A stretch of DNA of 64,000 nt from Streptomyces griseoluteus (GCA_000717735.1 JOBE01000024.1:1-64000), one strand, 5' to 3'. Shown: positions 33,155 through 43,380, counted from the stretch's first letter. Numbers and translations are program-made. The notes: a model not told the origin generated them from the sequence alone.

Positions 33155-34762
33155 ATGCAGCAGGCACCTGTGCTGACGAGTGCGGCGGATCCCGCCTCGC
33201 CGGCCTGGCGGGCGAACGAGGCGGCGCATCACGAGCTGGCCGCGACGCTGCGCGCCAAGCTCGCGGCGGCCGCCCTGGGCGGGGGTGAGAAGTCCCGGGC
33301 CCGGCACACCGCGCGCGGCAAGCTGCTGCCCCGGGACCGGGTGGACACCCTCCTCGACCCGGGATCCCCGTTCCTGGAGCTGGCCCCGCTCGCGGCGAAC
33401 GGCATGTACGGCGACCAGGCCCCGGCGGCCGGCGTCATCGCCGGCATCGGCCGGGTCGGCGGGCGCGAGTGCGTGATCGTCGCCAACGACGCGACCGTCA
33501 AGGGCGGCACGTACTACCCGATGACGGTGAAGAAGCACCTCCGCGCCCAGGAGGTGGCGCTGGAGAATCGTCTCCCCTGCCTCTACCTGGTCGACTCGGG
33601 CGGCGCGTTCCTGCCGATGCAGGACGAGGTCTTCCCCGACCGGGAGCACTTCGGCCGGATCTTCTACAACCAGGCCCGGATGTCCGGCGCGGGCATCCCG
33701 CAGATCGCCGCCGTCCTCGGCTCGTGCACGGCCGGCGGCGCGTACGTCCCGGCGATGAGCGACGAGGCCGTGATCGTACGGAACCAGGGAACGATCTTCC
33801 TGGGCGGACCGCCCCTGGTGAAGGCCGCCACCGGCGAGGTCGTCACGGCGGAGGAGCTGGGCGGCGGCGAGGTCCACTCCCGGATCTCCGGCGTCACCGA
33901 CCACCTGGCCGAGGACGACGCCCACGCGCTGCGGATCGTGCGGAACATCGTCGCCACGCTCCCGGAGCGCGGCCCGCTGCCGTGGTCGGTGGAGCCCGTC
34001 GAGGAGCCGAAGGTCGACCCCTACGGTCTCTACGGCGCGGTGCCGGTGGACTCCCGGACCCCGTACGACGTGCGCGAGGTCATCGCCCGGGTCGTGGACG
34101 GCTCGCGCTTCCAGGAGTTCAAGTCCGAGTACGGGCAGACCCTGGTCACCGGCTTCGCCAGGATCCACGGACACCCGGTCGGCATCGTCGCCAACAACGG
34201 CATCCTGTTCGCCGAGTCCGCCCAGAAGGGCGCGCACTTCATCGAGCTGTGCGACCAGCGCGGGATCCCGCTCGTCTTCCTGCAGAACATCACCGGCTTC
34301 ATGGTCGGCAAGGCGTACGAGCACGGCGGCATCGCCAAGCACGGCGCCAAGATGGTCACGGCCGTGGCCACCACCCGGGTGCCGAAGCTGACGGTCGTCG
34401 TCGGCGGCTCGTACGGCGCGGGCAACTACTCGATGTGCGGCCGGGCGTACTCCCCCCGCTTCCTGTGGATGTGGCCCAACGCCAAGATCTCGGTCATGGG
34501 CGGCGAGCAGGCCGCCTCGGTCCTCGCGACCGTCAAGCGCGACCAGCTCGGCGACGGGTGGAGCGCGGACGAGGAAGAGGCCTTCAAGGCCCCGATCCGC
34601 GAGCAGTACGAGACCCAGGGCAGCGCCTACTACGCGACCGCCCGGCTCTGGGACGACGGCGTCATCGACCCGACGGAGACCCGGCAGGTCCTCGGCCTCG
34701 CCCTGACCGCCTGTGCCAACGCGCCCCTGGGTGACCCCCAGTTCGGCGTCTTCCGGATGTGA
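33155..34762 (+). CDS. liuB: Methylcrotonyl-CoA carboxylase beta subunit (carboxyltransferase)
   Basis: A 535-residue carboxyltransferase that transfers CO2 from biotin to 3-methylcrotonyl-CoA in leucine degradation. Two crotonase-like domains are visible. The first contains [21 protein letters not shown] and [18 protein letters not shown]; the second contains [20 protein letters not shown], then [14 protein letters not shown] and [34 protein letters not shown] is typical of MCC rather than propionyl-CoA carboxylase. The ATG at 33155 follows GGGAGCTCGAGGG. It is the first gene of the operon and immediately precedes the biotin-carrying subunit. Confidence 0.92.
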   Translation: MQQAPVLTSAADPASPAWRANEAAHHELAATLRAKLAAAALGGGEKSRARHTARGKLLPRDRVDTLLDPGSPFLELAPLAANGMYGDQAPAAGVIAGIGRVGGRECVIVANDATVKGGTYYPMTVKKHLRAQEVALENRLPCLYLVDSGGAFLPMQDEVFPDREHFGRIFYNQARMSGAGIPQIAAVLGSCTAGGAYVPAMSDEAVIVRNQGTIFLGGPPLVKAATGEVVTAEELGGGEVHSRISGVTDHLAEDDAHALRIVRNIVATLPERGPLPWSVEPVEEPKVDPYGLYGAVPVDSRTPYDVREVIARVVDGSRFQEFKSEYGQTLVTGFARIHGHPVGIVANNGILFAESAQKGAHFIELCDQRGIPLVFLQNITGFMVGKAYEHGGIAKHGAKMVTAVATTRVPKLTVVVGGSYGAGNYSMCGRAYSPRFLWMWPNAKISVMGGEQAASVLATVKRDQLGDGWSADEEEAFKAPIREQYETQGSAYYATARLWDDGVIDPTETRQVLGLALTACANAPLGDPQFGVFRM

Positions 34763-34800
34763 GGGGCTCCCAGGAGATGCGCAGCTTGTTCCAGCACAGC

Positions 34801-36741
34801 ATGTTCGACACCGTGCTCGTCGCCAACCGCGGCGAGATCGCGGTCCGGGTCATCCGCACGCTGCGGGCGCTCGGCGTGCGCTCGGTGGCCGTGTACAGCG
34901 ACGCGGACGCCGACGCCCGGCACGTACGGGAGGCGGACACGGCGGTACGGATCGGCCCTCCGGCGGCCTCCGAGTCGTATCTGTCCGTTCCCGCGCTGCT
35001 CGAAGCCGCCGCCCGCACCGGCGCGCAGGCCGTCCACCCGGGCTACGGCTTCCTCGCCGAGAACACCGCCTTCGCGCAGGCCTGCGCGGACGCCGGTCTG
35101 GTCTTCATCGGCCCCCCGGCCTCCGCGATCTCCCTGATGGGCGACAAGATCCGGGCCAAGGAGACCGTGAAGGCGGCGGGCGTCCCGGTCGTCCCCGGCG
35201 CGGCCGACCCCGAACTGGAGGCGGCGGCCCGCGAGCTGGGCGCCCCCGTGCTCCTGAAGCCGTCGGCGGGCGGTGGCGGAAAGGGCATGCGCCTCGTCCG
35301 CGACCTGACGACGCTCACGGACGAGATCGCGGCGGCCCGCCGCGAGGCACGTTCCTCCTTCGGTGACGACACGCTGCTCGTGGAGCGGTGGATCGACCGG
35401 CCCCGGCACATCGAGATCCAGGTCCTCGCCGACGCCCACGGGAACGTGGTCCACCTCGGCGAGCGCGAGTGCTCGCTCCAGCGCCGCCACCAGAAGATCA
35501 TCGAGGAGGCGCCGAGCGTGCTCCTCACCCCGGAGATCCGGGCGGCGATGGGCGCGGCGGCGGTCGAGGCGGCCAGGTCCTGCGGCTATGTGGGCGCGGG
35601 CACGGTCGAGTTCATCGTGCCGGGCGTCGACCCCTCGTCGTACTACTTCATGGAGATGAACACCCGGCTCCAGGTCGAGCACCCGGTGACCGAACTGGCT
35701 GTGACGATCAAGAACGCCGGCGTCGACCTGGTGGAGTGGCAGCTGCGGGTGGCCGCGGGAGAGCCGCTCGACTTCACGCAGGACGACGTCCGGCTCGACG
35801 GCTGGGCGATCGAGGCCCGCATCTGCGCGGAGGACCCGTCGCGGGGCTTCCTGCCCTCCGGCGGCACCGTCCTCGCCCTGAACGAGCCTCAGGGCGACGG
35901 GGTCCGCACCGACTCCGGGCTCTCTCAGGGCACGGAGGTCTCGTCCCTCTACGACCCGATGCTGTCGAAGGTCATCGTCCACGCGAAGGACCGCCCCACG
36001 GCCCTCCGCAAGCTGCGCGCGGCCCTCGCCGACACGGTCACCCTCGGCGTCCCGACGAACGCGGGATTCCTGCGCAGGCTCCTGGCCCACGAGGACGTGG
36101 TGGCGGGCGCCCTGGACACCGGCCTGGTGGAGCGGGACGCGGAGAGCCTGGTCCCGGAGGGCGTACCGGAGGAGGTGTACGCGGCGGCGGCTGCCGTACG
36201 GCTCGCGGCGCTGGCCCCGGCACCCCGGGACGGCTGGACGGACCCGTTCTCGCGGCCGAGCGGCTGGCGGCTCGGCGGACGTCCGGCCCCGCTGCCCTTC
36301 CCCGTACGCGTGCCGGGACGCGAACCCGTCACGGTCGAGGCGCCGGCCGGCGCCCGGGTCACGGACACAGCGGTGACGGTGACGGTGGACGGGCTCGTCC
36401 ACCACTTCCACCGCGCCGGCAACTGGCTCGGCCGTGACGGCGACTCCTGGCACGTCCTCGACCACGACCCCGTCGAGGCCGCGCTCAGCGGGGCGAAGCA
36501 CGGCGGGGCCGACACGCTCGCCGCGCCGATGCCCGGCACGGTCACCGTCGTCAAGGTGGCCGTCGGGGACGAGGTCGAGGCCGGGCAGAGCCTGCTGGTC
36601 GTCGAGGCGATGAAGATGGAGCACGTCATCTCCGCCCCGCACGCCGGCACCGTCACCGAACTGGACGTCACCCCCGGCACCACCGTCGCCATGGACCAGA
36701 TCCTGGCCGTGGTGGCACCCCGCGAGGAGGACAGCGCATGA
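34801..36741 (+). CDS. liuD: Methylcrotonyl-CoA carboxylase alpha subunit (biotin carboxylase/carrier)
   Basis: A ~646-residue biotin carboxylase fused to a carrier domain. The N-terminal biotin carboxylase starts [20 protein letters not shown] and includes the ATP loop [14 protein letters not shown] and [20 protein letters not shown]. The C-terminal carrier has the biotinylated Lys near 605 in VEAMKMEHV. The start is uncertain. I chose the ATG at 34801, which gives the usual N-terminus. Alternatives are the ATG at 34777, which AGGAG touches with no spacing; a TTG at 34786, nine bases after AGGAG; and a GTG at 34759 overlapping the previous stop. Its stop overlaps the HMG-CoA lyase start (ATGA). 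Confidence 0.9.
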   Translation: MFDTVLVANRGEIAVRVIRTLRALGVRSVAVYSDADADARHVREADTAVRIGPPAASESYLSVPALLEAAARTGAQAVHPGYGFLAENTAFAQACADAGLVFIGPPASAISLMGDKIRAKETVKAAGVPVVPGAADPELEAAARELGAPVLLKPSAGGGGKGMRLVRDLTTLTDEIAAARREARSSFGDDTLLVERWIDRPRHIEIQVLADAHGNVVHLGERECSLQRRHQKIIEEAPSVLLTPEIRAAMGAAAVEAARSCGYVGAGTVEFIVPGVDPSSYYFMEMNTRLQVEHPVTELAVTIKNAGVDLVEWQLRVAAGEPLDFTQDDVRLDGWAIEARICAEDPSRGFLPSGGTVLALNEPQGDGVRTDSGLSQGTEVSSLYDPMLSKVIVHAKDRPTALRKLRAALADTVTLGVPTNAGFLRRLLAHEDVVAGALDTGLVERDAESLVPEGVPEEVYAAAAAVRLAALAPAPRDGWTDPFSRPSGWRLGGRPAPLPFPVRVPGREPVTVEAPAGARVTDTAVTVTVDGLVHHFHRAGNWLGRDGDSWHVLDHDPVEAALSGAKHGGADTLAAPMPGTVTVVKVAVGDEVEAGQSLLVVEAMKMEHVISAPHAGTVTELDVTPGTTVAMDQILAVVAPREEDSA

Positions 36742-37667
36742 GTCTGCCCATGACCGTGCCCGACCCTGCGCTCCCCACCCGGGTCCGGATCCACGAGGTG
36801 GGGGCCCGGGACGGGCTGCAGAACGAGAAGACGCTCGTCCCGACGGCCGTGAAGGCGGAGTTCGTGCGGCGCCTCGCGGCGGCGGGCCTCTCCACCGTCG
36901 AGGCGACCAGCTTCGTGCACCCCAAGTGGGTGCCCCAGCTGGCGGACGCGGAGGAGCTGTTCCCGCTCGTCCGCGACCTGCCGGTGCGCCTCCCGGTGCT
37001 CGTGCCGAACGAACGCGGCCTGGACCGGGCGCTCGCCCTCGGCGTCCGGGAGATCGCCGTGTTCGCCTCGGCCACCGAGTCCTTCGCGAAGGCCAACCTC
37101 AACCGGACCGTCGACGAGGCCCTCGCGCTGTTCGCCCCGACGGTCACCCGGGCCATAGAGGCGGGGCTCAAGGTCCGCGGCTATCTGTCGATGTGCTTCG
37201 GCGACCCCTGGGAGGGCGCCGTCCCGATCGAGCAGGTCGTCCGGGTCACCAAGGCGCTCGCCGACATGGGCTGCGACGAGCTGAGCCTCGGGGACACCAT
37301 CGGGGTCGCCACCCCGGGCCACGTCCAGGCGCTCCTGACCGCGCTGAACGAGGCCGGCGTCCCCACCTCCCGTATCGCCGTGCACTTCCACGACACGTAC
37401 GGCCAGGCCCTCTCCAACACCCTGGCCGCCCTGCGGCACGGGGTGACCACCGTCGACGCCTCCGCGGGCGGCCTCGGCGGCTGCCCGTACGCGAAGAGCG
37501 CGACGGGCAATCTCGCCACCGAGGACCTCGTGTGGATGCTCGACGGTCTCGGCATCGAGACCGGGATCGACCTGGCCGCCCTCACCGCCACGAGCGCGTG
37601 GATGGCCGACCACCTGGGTAGGCCCAGCCCTTCCCGCACCGTCCGCGCCCTCTCCCACAAGGAGTGA
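36738..37667 (+). CDS. liuE: Hydroxymethylglutaryl-CoA lyase
   Basis: A 309-residue TIM-barrel lyase that splits HMG-CoA into acetoacetate and acetyl-CoA, the last step of leucine breakdown. Motifs are [16 protein letters not shown] (metal Asp and catalytic Arg), [11 protein letters not shown] (metal His-x-His) and the flexible catalytic loop [15 protein letters not shown] with Cys249. The ATG at 36738 overlaps the alpha-subunit stop by four bases, and the downstream dehydrogenase starts nine bases after its stop. This step needs HMG-CoA from methylglutaconyl-CoA hydratase, and no hydratase gene (liuC) is in this operon. Confidence 0.93.
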   Translation: MSLPMTVPDPALPTRVRIHEVGARDGLQNEKTLVPTAVKAEFVRRLAAAGLSTVEATSFVHPKWVPQLADAEELFPLVRDLPVRLPVLVPNERGLDRALALGVREIAVFASATESFAKANLNRTVDEALALFAPTVTRAIEAGLKVRGYLSMCFGDPWEGAVPIEQVVRVTKALADMGCDELSLGDTIGVATPGHVQALLTALNEAGVPTSRIAVHFHDTYGQALSNTLAALRHGVTTVDASAGGLGGCPYAKSATGNLATEDLVWMLDGLGIETGIDLAALTATSAWMADHLGRPSPSRTVRALSHKE

Positions 37668-37675
37668 CCCCAGCC

Positions 37676-38836
37676 ATGACCCTCGACCACCGGCTCACCG
37701 CTGAGCACGAGGAACTCCGCCGTACCGTCGAGGCGTTCGCCCACGACGTGGTGGCGCCGAAGATCGGCGACTACTACGAGCGGCACGAGTTCCCCTACGA
37801 GATCGTCCGCGAGATGGGCCGCATGGGCCTGTTCGGGCTGCCGTTCCCCGAGGAGTACGGCGGCATGGGCGGCGACTACCTGGCGCTCGGGATCGCCCTG
37901 GAGGAGCTGGCCCGGGTCGACTCCTCCGTGGCCATCACCCTGGAGGCCGGTGTCTCGCTCGGCGCGATGCCGCTCCACCTCTTCGGCACCGAGGAGCAGA
38001 AGCGGGAGTGGCTGCCGCGGCTCTGCGCCGGTGAGCTGCTCGGCGCGTTCGGTCTGACCGAGCCGGGCGCCGGCTCGGACGCGGGCGGCACCCGCACCAC
38101 CGCCGTGCGCGACGGCGACGAGTGGGTGATCAACGGTTCGAAGTGCTTCATCACCAACTCCGGTACGGACATCACGGGTCTGGTGACGGTCACGGCGGTC
38201 ACCGGCCGCAAGCCCGACGGGCGTCCGCTGATCTCCTCGATCATCGTGCCGTCCGGCACCCCGGGCTTCACGGTCGCCGCGCCGTACTCGAAGGTCGGCT
38301 GGAACGCCTCGGACACCCGTGAGCTGGCCTTCGACGACGTGCGGGTGCCGGTGGGGAACCTGCTCGGCGAGGAGGGCCGCGGGTACGCGCAGTTCCTGCG
38401 GATCCTGGACGAGGGCCGGGTCGCCATCGCGGCGCTGGCGACGGGGCTCGCGCAGGGCTGTGTGGACGAGTCGGTGAAGTACGCGAAGGAACGTCACGCC
38501 TTCGGCCGTCCGATCGGCGACAACCAGGCCATCCAGTTCAAGATCGCCGACATGGAGATGCGGGCGCACATGGCCCGGATCGGCTGGCGGGACGCGGCCT
38601 CGCGCCTCGTGCTCGGCGAGCCGTTCAAGAAGGAGGCGGCCATCGCGAAGCTGTACTCCTCCACGGTGGCGGTGGACAACGCCCGTGAGGCGACCCAGAT
38701 CCACGGCGGCTACGGCTTCATGAACGAGTACCCGGTGGCCCGGATGTGGCGCGACTCGAAGATCCTGGAGATCGGCGAGGGCACCAGCGAGGTCCAGCGG
38801 ATGCTGATCGCCCGGGAGTTGGGCCTGCAGGCCTGA
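37676..38836 (+). CDS. liuA: Acyl-CoA dehydrogenase (isovaleryl-CoA dehydrogenase by context)
   Basis: A 386-residue acyl-CoA dehydrogenase closing the leucine operon, expected to convert isovaleryl-CoA to 3-methylcrotonyl-CoA. Signatures are LTEPGAGSDAGGT, RHAFGRPIGDNQAIQFKIAD and IHGGYGFMNEYPVARMW. The base is probably Glu368 in IGEGTSEVQ, the medium-chain position. Human isovaleryl-CoA dehydrogenase has Ala there and uses Glu254, whose equivalent here is a Gly. The isovaleryl assignment therefore rests on operon context, not on the active site. The ATG at 37676 lies 11 bases after AAGGAG. A very strong terminator follows. Confidence 0.85.
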   Translation: MTLDHRLTAEHEELRRTVEAFAHDVVAPKIGDYYERHEFPYEIVREMGRMGLFGLPFPEEYGGMGGDYLALGIALEELARVDSSVAITLEAGVSLGAMPLHLFGTEEQKREWLPRLCAGELLGAFGLTEPGAGSDAGGTRTTAVRDGDEWVINGSKCFITNSGTDITGLVTVTAVTGRKPDGRPLISSIIVPSGTPGFTVAAPYSKVGWNASDTRELAFDDVRVPVGNLLGEEGRGYAQFLRILDEGRVAIAALATGLAQGCVDESVKYAKERHAFGRPIGDNQAIQFKIADMEMRAHMARIGWRDAASRLVLGEPFKKEAAIAKLYSSTVAVDNAREATQIHGGYGFMNEYPVARMWRDSKILEIGEGTSEVQRMLIARELGLQA

Positions 38837-38869
38837 CGGGACACGCGAACGGTCCGGCGGGACACGCGA

Positions 38870-38909
38870 ACGGAAGGGGCGCGCGGCTTCGGCCGCGCGC
38901 CCCTTCCGT
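38870..38909 (+). terminator. Strong terminator of the liu operon
   Basis: An 18-bp perfect stem beginning ACGGAAGGGGCGCG closes over a TTCG tetraloop and is followed by TGCCGCG. Just before it, CGGGACACGCGAACGG is present twice (from 38837 and 38858). Confidence 0.92.
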
Positions 38910-38958
38910 GTGCCGCGTGCCGACCGGCCGGTGCCGACCGGCCCCGCCGACCGGCCTG

Positions 38959-39618
38959 CTAACCGGCCGTGATCGCTCCGGCGCCCTCGCCCGGGGTGGC
39001 GTTCCACTCCCGGATCCGGGCCGCGAGGTCGACGAGCCGCGAGTCGAGCGGGCCCACGGCGATGTAGAACAGGGACTCGTCCACCGGCTTGTCGTCACCG
39101 CCCCACCGGACCACCCCGCCGCAGTCCGCGAGGATGCCGCGGACGGTGTCGGCCTGGAGCGGGAACAGCGAGCCCTGCGCACCGGCGCCGGGGCGGATCC
39201 GCACCGCCGTACCGGACGCGAGGTTGGACTCCGGGTGGCTGCGGCGCACCTCCTTGGCGGGGCGCCAGCCGGCGAGGTCCCCGGCACGCAGCTCCTCCAC
39301 CTCGTAGTGGAAGCGGCGCACGACGTGGAGCAGGACGGTCTCGACGTCGCCGATCCACACCGGCACGGTGAGTCCGGCGCCGGACACCGAGCGGGTCCAC
39401 ACCTGGGAGTCGCGGTCGACGTTCGTCTGGATGGTCCAGCCGTTCGCGGACGTCGCCGGGCGCTTGGGCTTCCGGCCCCCCGTGACGGTTCCCGCGACCG
39501 TCCCCGCGGCCCCCTCGGCCTGCGCCGCGGTGGCGGGCAGGACCGGGCTGAGGGCGGCGACCGCCCCCACGACGGCGGCGGTCCGCACGACGGTACGCCG
39601 CGTCATCTTGTGCTGCAT
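38959..39618 (-). CDS. Secreted protein resembling an M15 peptidase without its metal ligands
   Basis: A 219-residue exported protein with a twin-arginine signal (MTRRTVVRTAAVVGAVAALS, cleavage near AQA). The mature part follows the layout of VanY/M15-type peptidoglycan peptidases. The HPESNLASGTAVRI segment matches the usual SNHxSGTAID pattern, and VVRWGGDDKPVDESLFYIAV matches the usual RWGGDW...DxMHFE pattern. The zinc ligands appear replaced: His to Leu, Asp to Arg, and the final His to Tyr. It would then be a non-catalytic wall-binding protein. The assignment is by pattern only. It lies downstream of a membrane protein and a DUF1906 protein on the same strand. Confidence 0.5.
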   Translation of the reverse strand: MQHKMTRRTVVRTAAVVGAVAALSPVLPATAAQAEGAAGTVAGTVTGGRKPKRPATSANGWTIQTNVDRDSQVWTRSVSGAGLTVPVWIGDVETVLLHVVRRFHYEVEELRAGDLAGWRPAKEVRRSHPESNLASGTAVRIRPGAGAQGSLFPLQADTVRGILADCGGVVRWGGDDKPVDESLFYIAVGPLDSRLVDLAARIREWNATPGEGAGAITAG

Positions 39619-39646
39619 GTGCTTCGTGTCTCCTCTCAAAGCGTTG

Positions 39647-39961
39647 TCAGAACAGCCCGATCGCCAGGAAGGGCGCCAGGGAGGCCGCCGCGCACACCGG
39701 CCAGTACACGGTCTTCGGGATGGGCGTCCGGCGCGCGAGGCGCACGTTCACCAGGCCCCAGACGAGGCCGTAGATCCCGACGACGGGTACGACGACGACC
39801 AGCCACAGCAGCATGCCGTCGTTCTCGTTGGGGTCCTGCGTCGTCCACCCGAGAGCGGCGAGCGGCCCGTTGGCCAGGACGTACCAGACGAGGAAGGACG
39901 GAACGATTCCCGGCACGCCGAGCAGCAGGTTCACCCCGGCCGGCAGGAGAAGCTTCCTCAT
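39647..39961 (-). CDS. Small three-helix membrane protein
   Basis: A 104-residue integral membrane protein with hydrophobic segments LLLPAGVNLLLGVPGIVPSF, MLLWLVVVVPVVGIYGLVWG and VYWPVCAAASLAPFLAIGLF. It stands between the DUF1906 gene (ending 30 bases upstream) and the M15-like gene (starting 28 bases downstream), all on the minus strand, so the three are probably one operon. No family recognised. Confidence 0.65.
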   Translation of the reverse strand: MRKLLLPAGVNLLLGVPGIVPSFLVWYVLANGPLAALGWTTQDPNENDGMLLWLVVVVPVVGIYGLVWGLVNVRLARRTPIPKTVYWPVCAAASLAPFLAIGLF

Positions 39962-39991
39962 GTGCCCATTCTTCGCGATCGGTGGGGGCCG

Positions 39992-42193
39992 CTAGACGCG
40001 GCTGAGCGCGTTGTAGTTCTCCAGGACCTGGTACAGGCCGACCAGCTCGCGCCCGTACTGCTCCGCCTTGTCGCCGGTGCCGTTGTACCGGGCGAGCAGG
40101 GCCTGTGTGTCGGCGAGGCCGGTGGTCAGCGACGGACGGGCGATGCCGAGCTGGTGGGCGTTGTACATCGTCAGGTACGCGACGGAGCGGATGTTGTACT
40201 CGGGGTCCTGGAGCTGGTCCCACACCGCTTTGGTGTCGGCGCTGGTCAGGGGGCTCGCGTTGAGGAGTCCCCGCTCGATGCAGTAGTTCCGGGCCTGGAT
40301 GGTGACCCACGCGAAGATCTGGCCCCAGCCGGTGCTGCTGTCGTCCTTCAGGCCGGCCTTCACGGCCTCGTCGGCGAGCGCGTCGAGCGGGTTCAGCTTG
40401 CGCAGTTCCCACAGGACGGGGGCCTGGATGAGCGCCTTGCGGATTCTCAGCGTCCTGGCGAGGTTGGTGAACATCCAGTCGGCGCTGAGGACGTGGTTGA
40501 AGGCCTCGGTGGTGGTGACGGCGCCGTACGTGACCCAGTCGCCGTCGGCGCTCCAGCCCTCGCCGCCGGACTCCGGGACGCCGATGGAGGTGAGGTAGGA
40601 CTGGACGTCCGCGAGCAGGGGCGCCCGGTACTTGGCCTGGTCGAGGTCCCTGTCCAGGCCGGAGGTGATGCCCGCCGCCGGGTTGAAGTCCCCCTGGCCG
40701 AGGTCCCGGCCGGAGGCCATGTTGTTGTCGATGTTGATCTGTCCGTCGCCGGAGCCGATCGTGATGGTGGCGATCTGGTCGAAGGCCCACTTCGTCGGCA
40801 GCGGGTAACCCAGGTTTCCGGAGAATCCCGCCGACATGTCGGAGACGAAGCAGGTCTCGGCGTATCCGGCGTCGGTGACGCGCTGGCAGATGTTGCGCGG
40901 GCCGTAGACGCCCACCCGGTAGCCGGAGTTCTCACTGATGGTGCGGGAGATGCCACGGAAGTGCGGGAGGATGAAGTCGGTGACCTCACCGTCCATGGCG
41001 TCGTAGTCGACGGCGAAGTAGATGATCGAGCCCGGCTTGAACCCGTGCGCCTGGGCCCATTCGACGGCGTTGGACGCGTCGACGCAGCCCTGGCCGTACT
41101 TGAAGTAGCTCGCGGAGTCGGAGAACGTCTGGTAGATCGGGAAGCAGCGCAGCCCGTACGCCTTGATCGTCTCGAGCTCGCCAGGCTGGATCTGCTTCTC
41201 CGGCAGCGAGCCGTTGGGGTAGGGGTTGTAGAGGTACCGGCCGACGTACGTGTAGCCCGCGTTGACGAGGGTCTGGGCGCGGGCCGGCGTGATCTTGGTG
41301 ACGCAGTCGCAGGCGGTGCCCTTGCGGGTCTGGTCGCCGTACGAGACGAGCAGCGAGGACCAGGTCGCGTAGTCGCCGACTCCGGTGACCGACAGCATGG
41401 AGAAGGCCTGGAACTCCTCGACCGCGCTCCGGACCGTGCTGGTGAACTCGCCGAAGAGGACGTCGCGCCGGTTGAGGACCATCGCCGCCGTGAACAGGCT
41501 CGCCCAGGTGCCACTGGAGCCGAGGCCCACGGTGTGGGACTTCAGGCCGGCCTGGGTGCCGGGGCCGAAGTTGCCGTTGGCGACGCCGTCCGCCATGCCC
41601 AGCTCGTACTGGATGGCGAACAGCATGGACTTCGCGACGTCGCGGGAGTGGTGACCGTCGCACGGGATGACGAAGAAGTCCCGGCGGTTCACGTACCGCG
41701 CGTTCAGCCACCGCTGGACGGTGCGGATCTGCTCGTCGGCGCCGCTGGTGCTCACGTACGCGTCCATGGTGAGCAGGCCCTTGACGACCTTCGGCTCAAG
41801 GGAGGTTCCCGCGTAGACGCCGTCCACGCCCATGTGCAGCTTGAGCTTGGCCACGGCGCTCTGGACGCGCTCGTTGTAGGTGCCGTCGATCTCGCCGCCG
41901 TCGTAGCCCTTGCAGTACAGCGCGGACTGGATGACGCGGCAGAAGTTCGCCGACGGCACCGTCGAGGCGTTGATGCTGGGGTACTTCGACTGCAGGGTGG
42001 ACAGCGTGGTGGGGCCGAAGGCGTTCGACAGGCTGGTGAGGCCCATCTCGTACTGGAGGGCACGTGTGAGGGCGTACATGACCGGCCAGCCGGTCACGCC
42101 GTTCTCCTCCAGCTTGGATATGCCCAGCGTCGCCCCGTTGTCGTAGGTCAGGTTGATGAACCGCTGGGCCCTCTCGACCATCGCGTCAGCCAT
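39992..42193 (-). CDS. Large DUF1906 (glycoside hydrolase-like) protein without signal peptide
   Basis: A 733-residue protein. Residues ~1-300 contain repeated peptidoglycan-binding-like segments (CKGYDGGEIDGTYNERVQSA, GMADGVANGNFGPGTQAGLK). The middle ~300-520 is a DUF1906 (Rv2525c-like) TIM-barrel domain: ARAQTLVNAGYTYVGRYLYN, PGSIIYFAVDYDAMDGEVTD, GYRVGVYGPRNICQ and FDQIATITIGSGDGQINIDN. The remaining ~200 residues are helical. It has neither a Sec/Tat signal nor a membrane segment although it looks like a cell-wall hydrolase, so export would need another route (lysis, contractile injection or an unrecognised signal). GAAGGAGATCC precedes the ATG at 42193. It occupies the place I would expect for desE. 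Confidence 0.75.
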   Translation of the reverse strand: MADAMVERAQRFINLTYDNGATLGISKLEENGVTGWPVMYALTRALQYEMGLTSLSNAFGPTTLSTLQSKYPSINASTVPSANFCRVIQSALYCKGYDGGEIDGTYNERVQSAVAKLKLHMGVDGVYAGTSLEPKVVKGLLTMDAYVSTSGADEQIRTVQRWLNARYVNRRDFFVIPCDGHHSRDVAKSMLFAIQYELGMADGVANGNFGPGTQAGLKSHTVGLGSSGTWASLFTAAMVLNRRDVLFGEFTSTVRSAVEEFQAFSMLSVTGVGDYATWSSLLVSYGDQTRKGTACDCVTKITPARAQTLVNAGYTYVGRYLYNPYPNGSLPEKQIQPGELETIKAYGLRCFPIYQTFSDSASYFKYGQGCVDASNAVEWAQAHGFKPGSIIYFAVDYDAMDGEVTDFILPHFRGISRTISENSGYRVGVYGPRNICQRVTDAGYAETCFVSDMSAGFSGNLGYPLPTKWAFDQIATITIGSGDGQINIDNNMASGRDLGQGDFNPAAGITSGLDRDLDQAKYRAPLLADVQSYLTSIGVPESGGEGWSADGDWVTYGAVTTTEAFNHVLSADWMFTNLARTLRIRKALIQAPVLWELRKLNPLDALADEAVKAGLKDDSSTGWGQIFAWVTIQARNYCIERGLLNASPLTSADTKAVWDQLQDPEYNIRSVAYLTMYNAHQLGIARPSLTTGLADTQALLARYNGTGDKAEQYGRELVGLYQVLENYNALSRV

Positions 42194-42314
42194 GGATCTC
42201 CTTCGTCATGCGGCAGCGCACACGGAGAGGCGTCACGCCGTCGTCGACACGAGGAGCCCCCCTCCTGAATCAGCCCGACCCTAGCAACCAAGATCACCTT
42301 CATTGATCACTGTG

Positions 42315-42329
42315 AGGTTAGGCTAACCT
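42315..42329. promoter_or_regulatory. Iron box upstream of the siderophore reductase gene
   Basis: AGGTTAGGCTAACCT is a perfect inverted repeat around a central G and matches the core of the DmdR1/IdeR iron box. It lies about 50 bp upstream of the siderophore-interacting protein gene and 120 bp from the divergent DUF1906 gene. Confidence 0.9.
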
Positions 42330-42377
42330 ATCTTCGACTTGCCTGGGCCGAGCCGACCAAGAAGGTGTCCTGACCCG

Positions 42378-43229
42378 ATGACGAACCTCGAGACCGCCCC
42401 CTTCCAGTTCTTCCGCCTCCAGGTCGACCGGACCCGCCGCCTCGGCCCGTCCCTGGTCCGGGTCACCTTCACCGGTGACGACCTGAAGAACTTCGTCGCC
42501 GGCGGCCGCGACCAGTCACTCTCCCTCTTCCTGCCGCACCCCGGCCAGGAGGCGCCCGTCCTGCCGCCGCTCGACAACCCGGACATGTACGCGGTCCTGG
42601 GCGCCTGGCGGGCGCTGCCGGACGACGAGCGGGCCGTCATGCGCTCGTACACGGTCCGCGAGCAGCGCACCGAGCCGGTGAACGAGGTCGACATCGACTT
42701 CGCCCTGCACGAGGACGGCGGACCCGCCTGCCGCTGGGCCGCCCAGACCAAGCCCGGCGACCGGGTGGTCGTACTGGGTCCGGCGGTCGCCGACAACACC
42801 GGTGTCCGCTTCCGGCTGCCCGAGGACGCCGACTCCGTGCTGATCTGGGCGGACGAGACGGCCCTCCCGGCCGCCTCGGCGATCCTGGAGTGGCTGCCGG
42901 CCGAGACCCGCGCCCAGGTGTTCCTGGAGGTGCCGTACTCGGGCGACCGGACGGAGCTCGCGACGCAGGCCGACGCGACCGTCACCTGGCTGGTACGGGA
43001 GGAGGGGGCGCCGTCCGCCGTGGACGCGGTGCGCGGGGCCGAACTGCCCGGGGAGGCCCCGTACGTGTGGATCGCGGGTGAGTCCGGGACGGTGAAGGCG
43101 CTGCGCCGGCACTTCGTGCGGGAGCGCGAACTCGACCGCCGCCGGGTGACGTTCGTCGGCTACTGGCGCAAGGGTCTCTCCGAGGACGCGCTGCGCGAGG
43201 TCCCGGACGAGACGCAGGAAGACGCCTAG
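42378..43229 (+). CDS. desF: Siderophore-interacting FAD protein (ferric-siderophore reductase)
   Basis: A 283-residue siderophore-interacting protein that probably releases iron from imported ferrioxamine by NAD(P)H-dependent reduction, in the cytosol. The FAD motif MRSYTVR and the nearby VDIDFALHEDGGPACRWA and KPGDRVVVLGPA are typical, as are the pyridine-nucleotide-domain segments WADETALPAASAILEWLP and YVWIAGESGTVKALRRH. The ATG at 42378 has GAAGGTGTCC upstream. An iron box lies just upstream, so it should be derepressed when iron is scarce. It is separated from desA by a palindromic repeat and a second iron box. Confidence 0.88.
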   Translation: MTNLETAPFQFFRLQVDRTRRLGPSLVRVTFTGDDLKNFVAGGRDQSLSLFLPHPGQEAPVLPPLDNPDMYAVLGAWRALPDDERAVMRSYTVREQRTEPVNEVDIDFALHEDGGPACRWAAQTKPGDRVVVLGPAVADNTGVRFRLPEDADSVLIWADETALPAASAILEWLPAETRAQVFLEVPYSGDRTELATQADATVTWLVREEGAPSAVDAVRGAELPGEAPYVWIAGESGTVKALRRHFVRERELDRRRVTFVGYWRKGLSEDALREVPDETQEDA

Positions 43230-43234
43230 GGCTG

Positions 43235-43380
43235 TCGTTCGGATCATGCCGGGCTCACGGGCCCCGGCGCCGCACCTCGCCGAGTTGTCGTCGGTTGCCA
43301 TGGCGCCGCCATGGCGCCCTCCTCCGCCTTGCGATCCACGGCGCCAGACCCCGCTCCCCGATCCGGCCTGATCCAAACGA
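43235..43380. repeat. Long imperfect palindromic element (copy A)
   Basis: The 18-base left end (TCGTTCGGATCATGCCGG) pairs with the right end (rc of CCGGCCTGATCCAAACGA) at 16 of 18 positions. A central hairpin CCATGGCG/CGCCATGG lies at about 43298-43315. Internal words such as CACCTCGCCG and CCTTGCGATCCACGGCGCCA are shared with the element at 62966-63128 read on the other strand. It resembles a MITE-like or REP-like intergenic family and starts five bases after the desF stop. Confidence 0.75.

Noticed and set aside
39368..42268. 966-codon plus-strand frame
   Set aside because: Lies opposite the DUF1906 and M15-like genes, which show clear domains; composition is that of an antisense frame.
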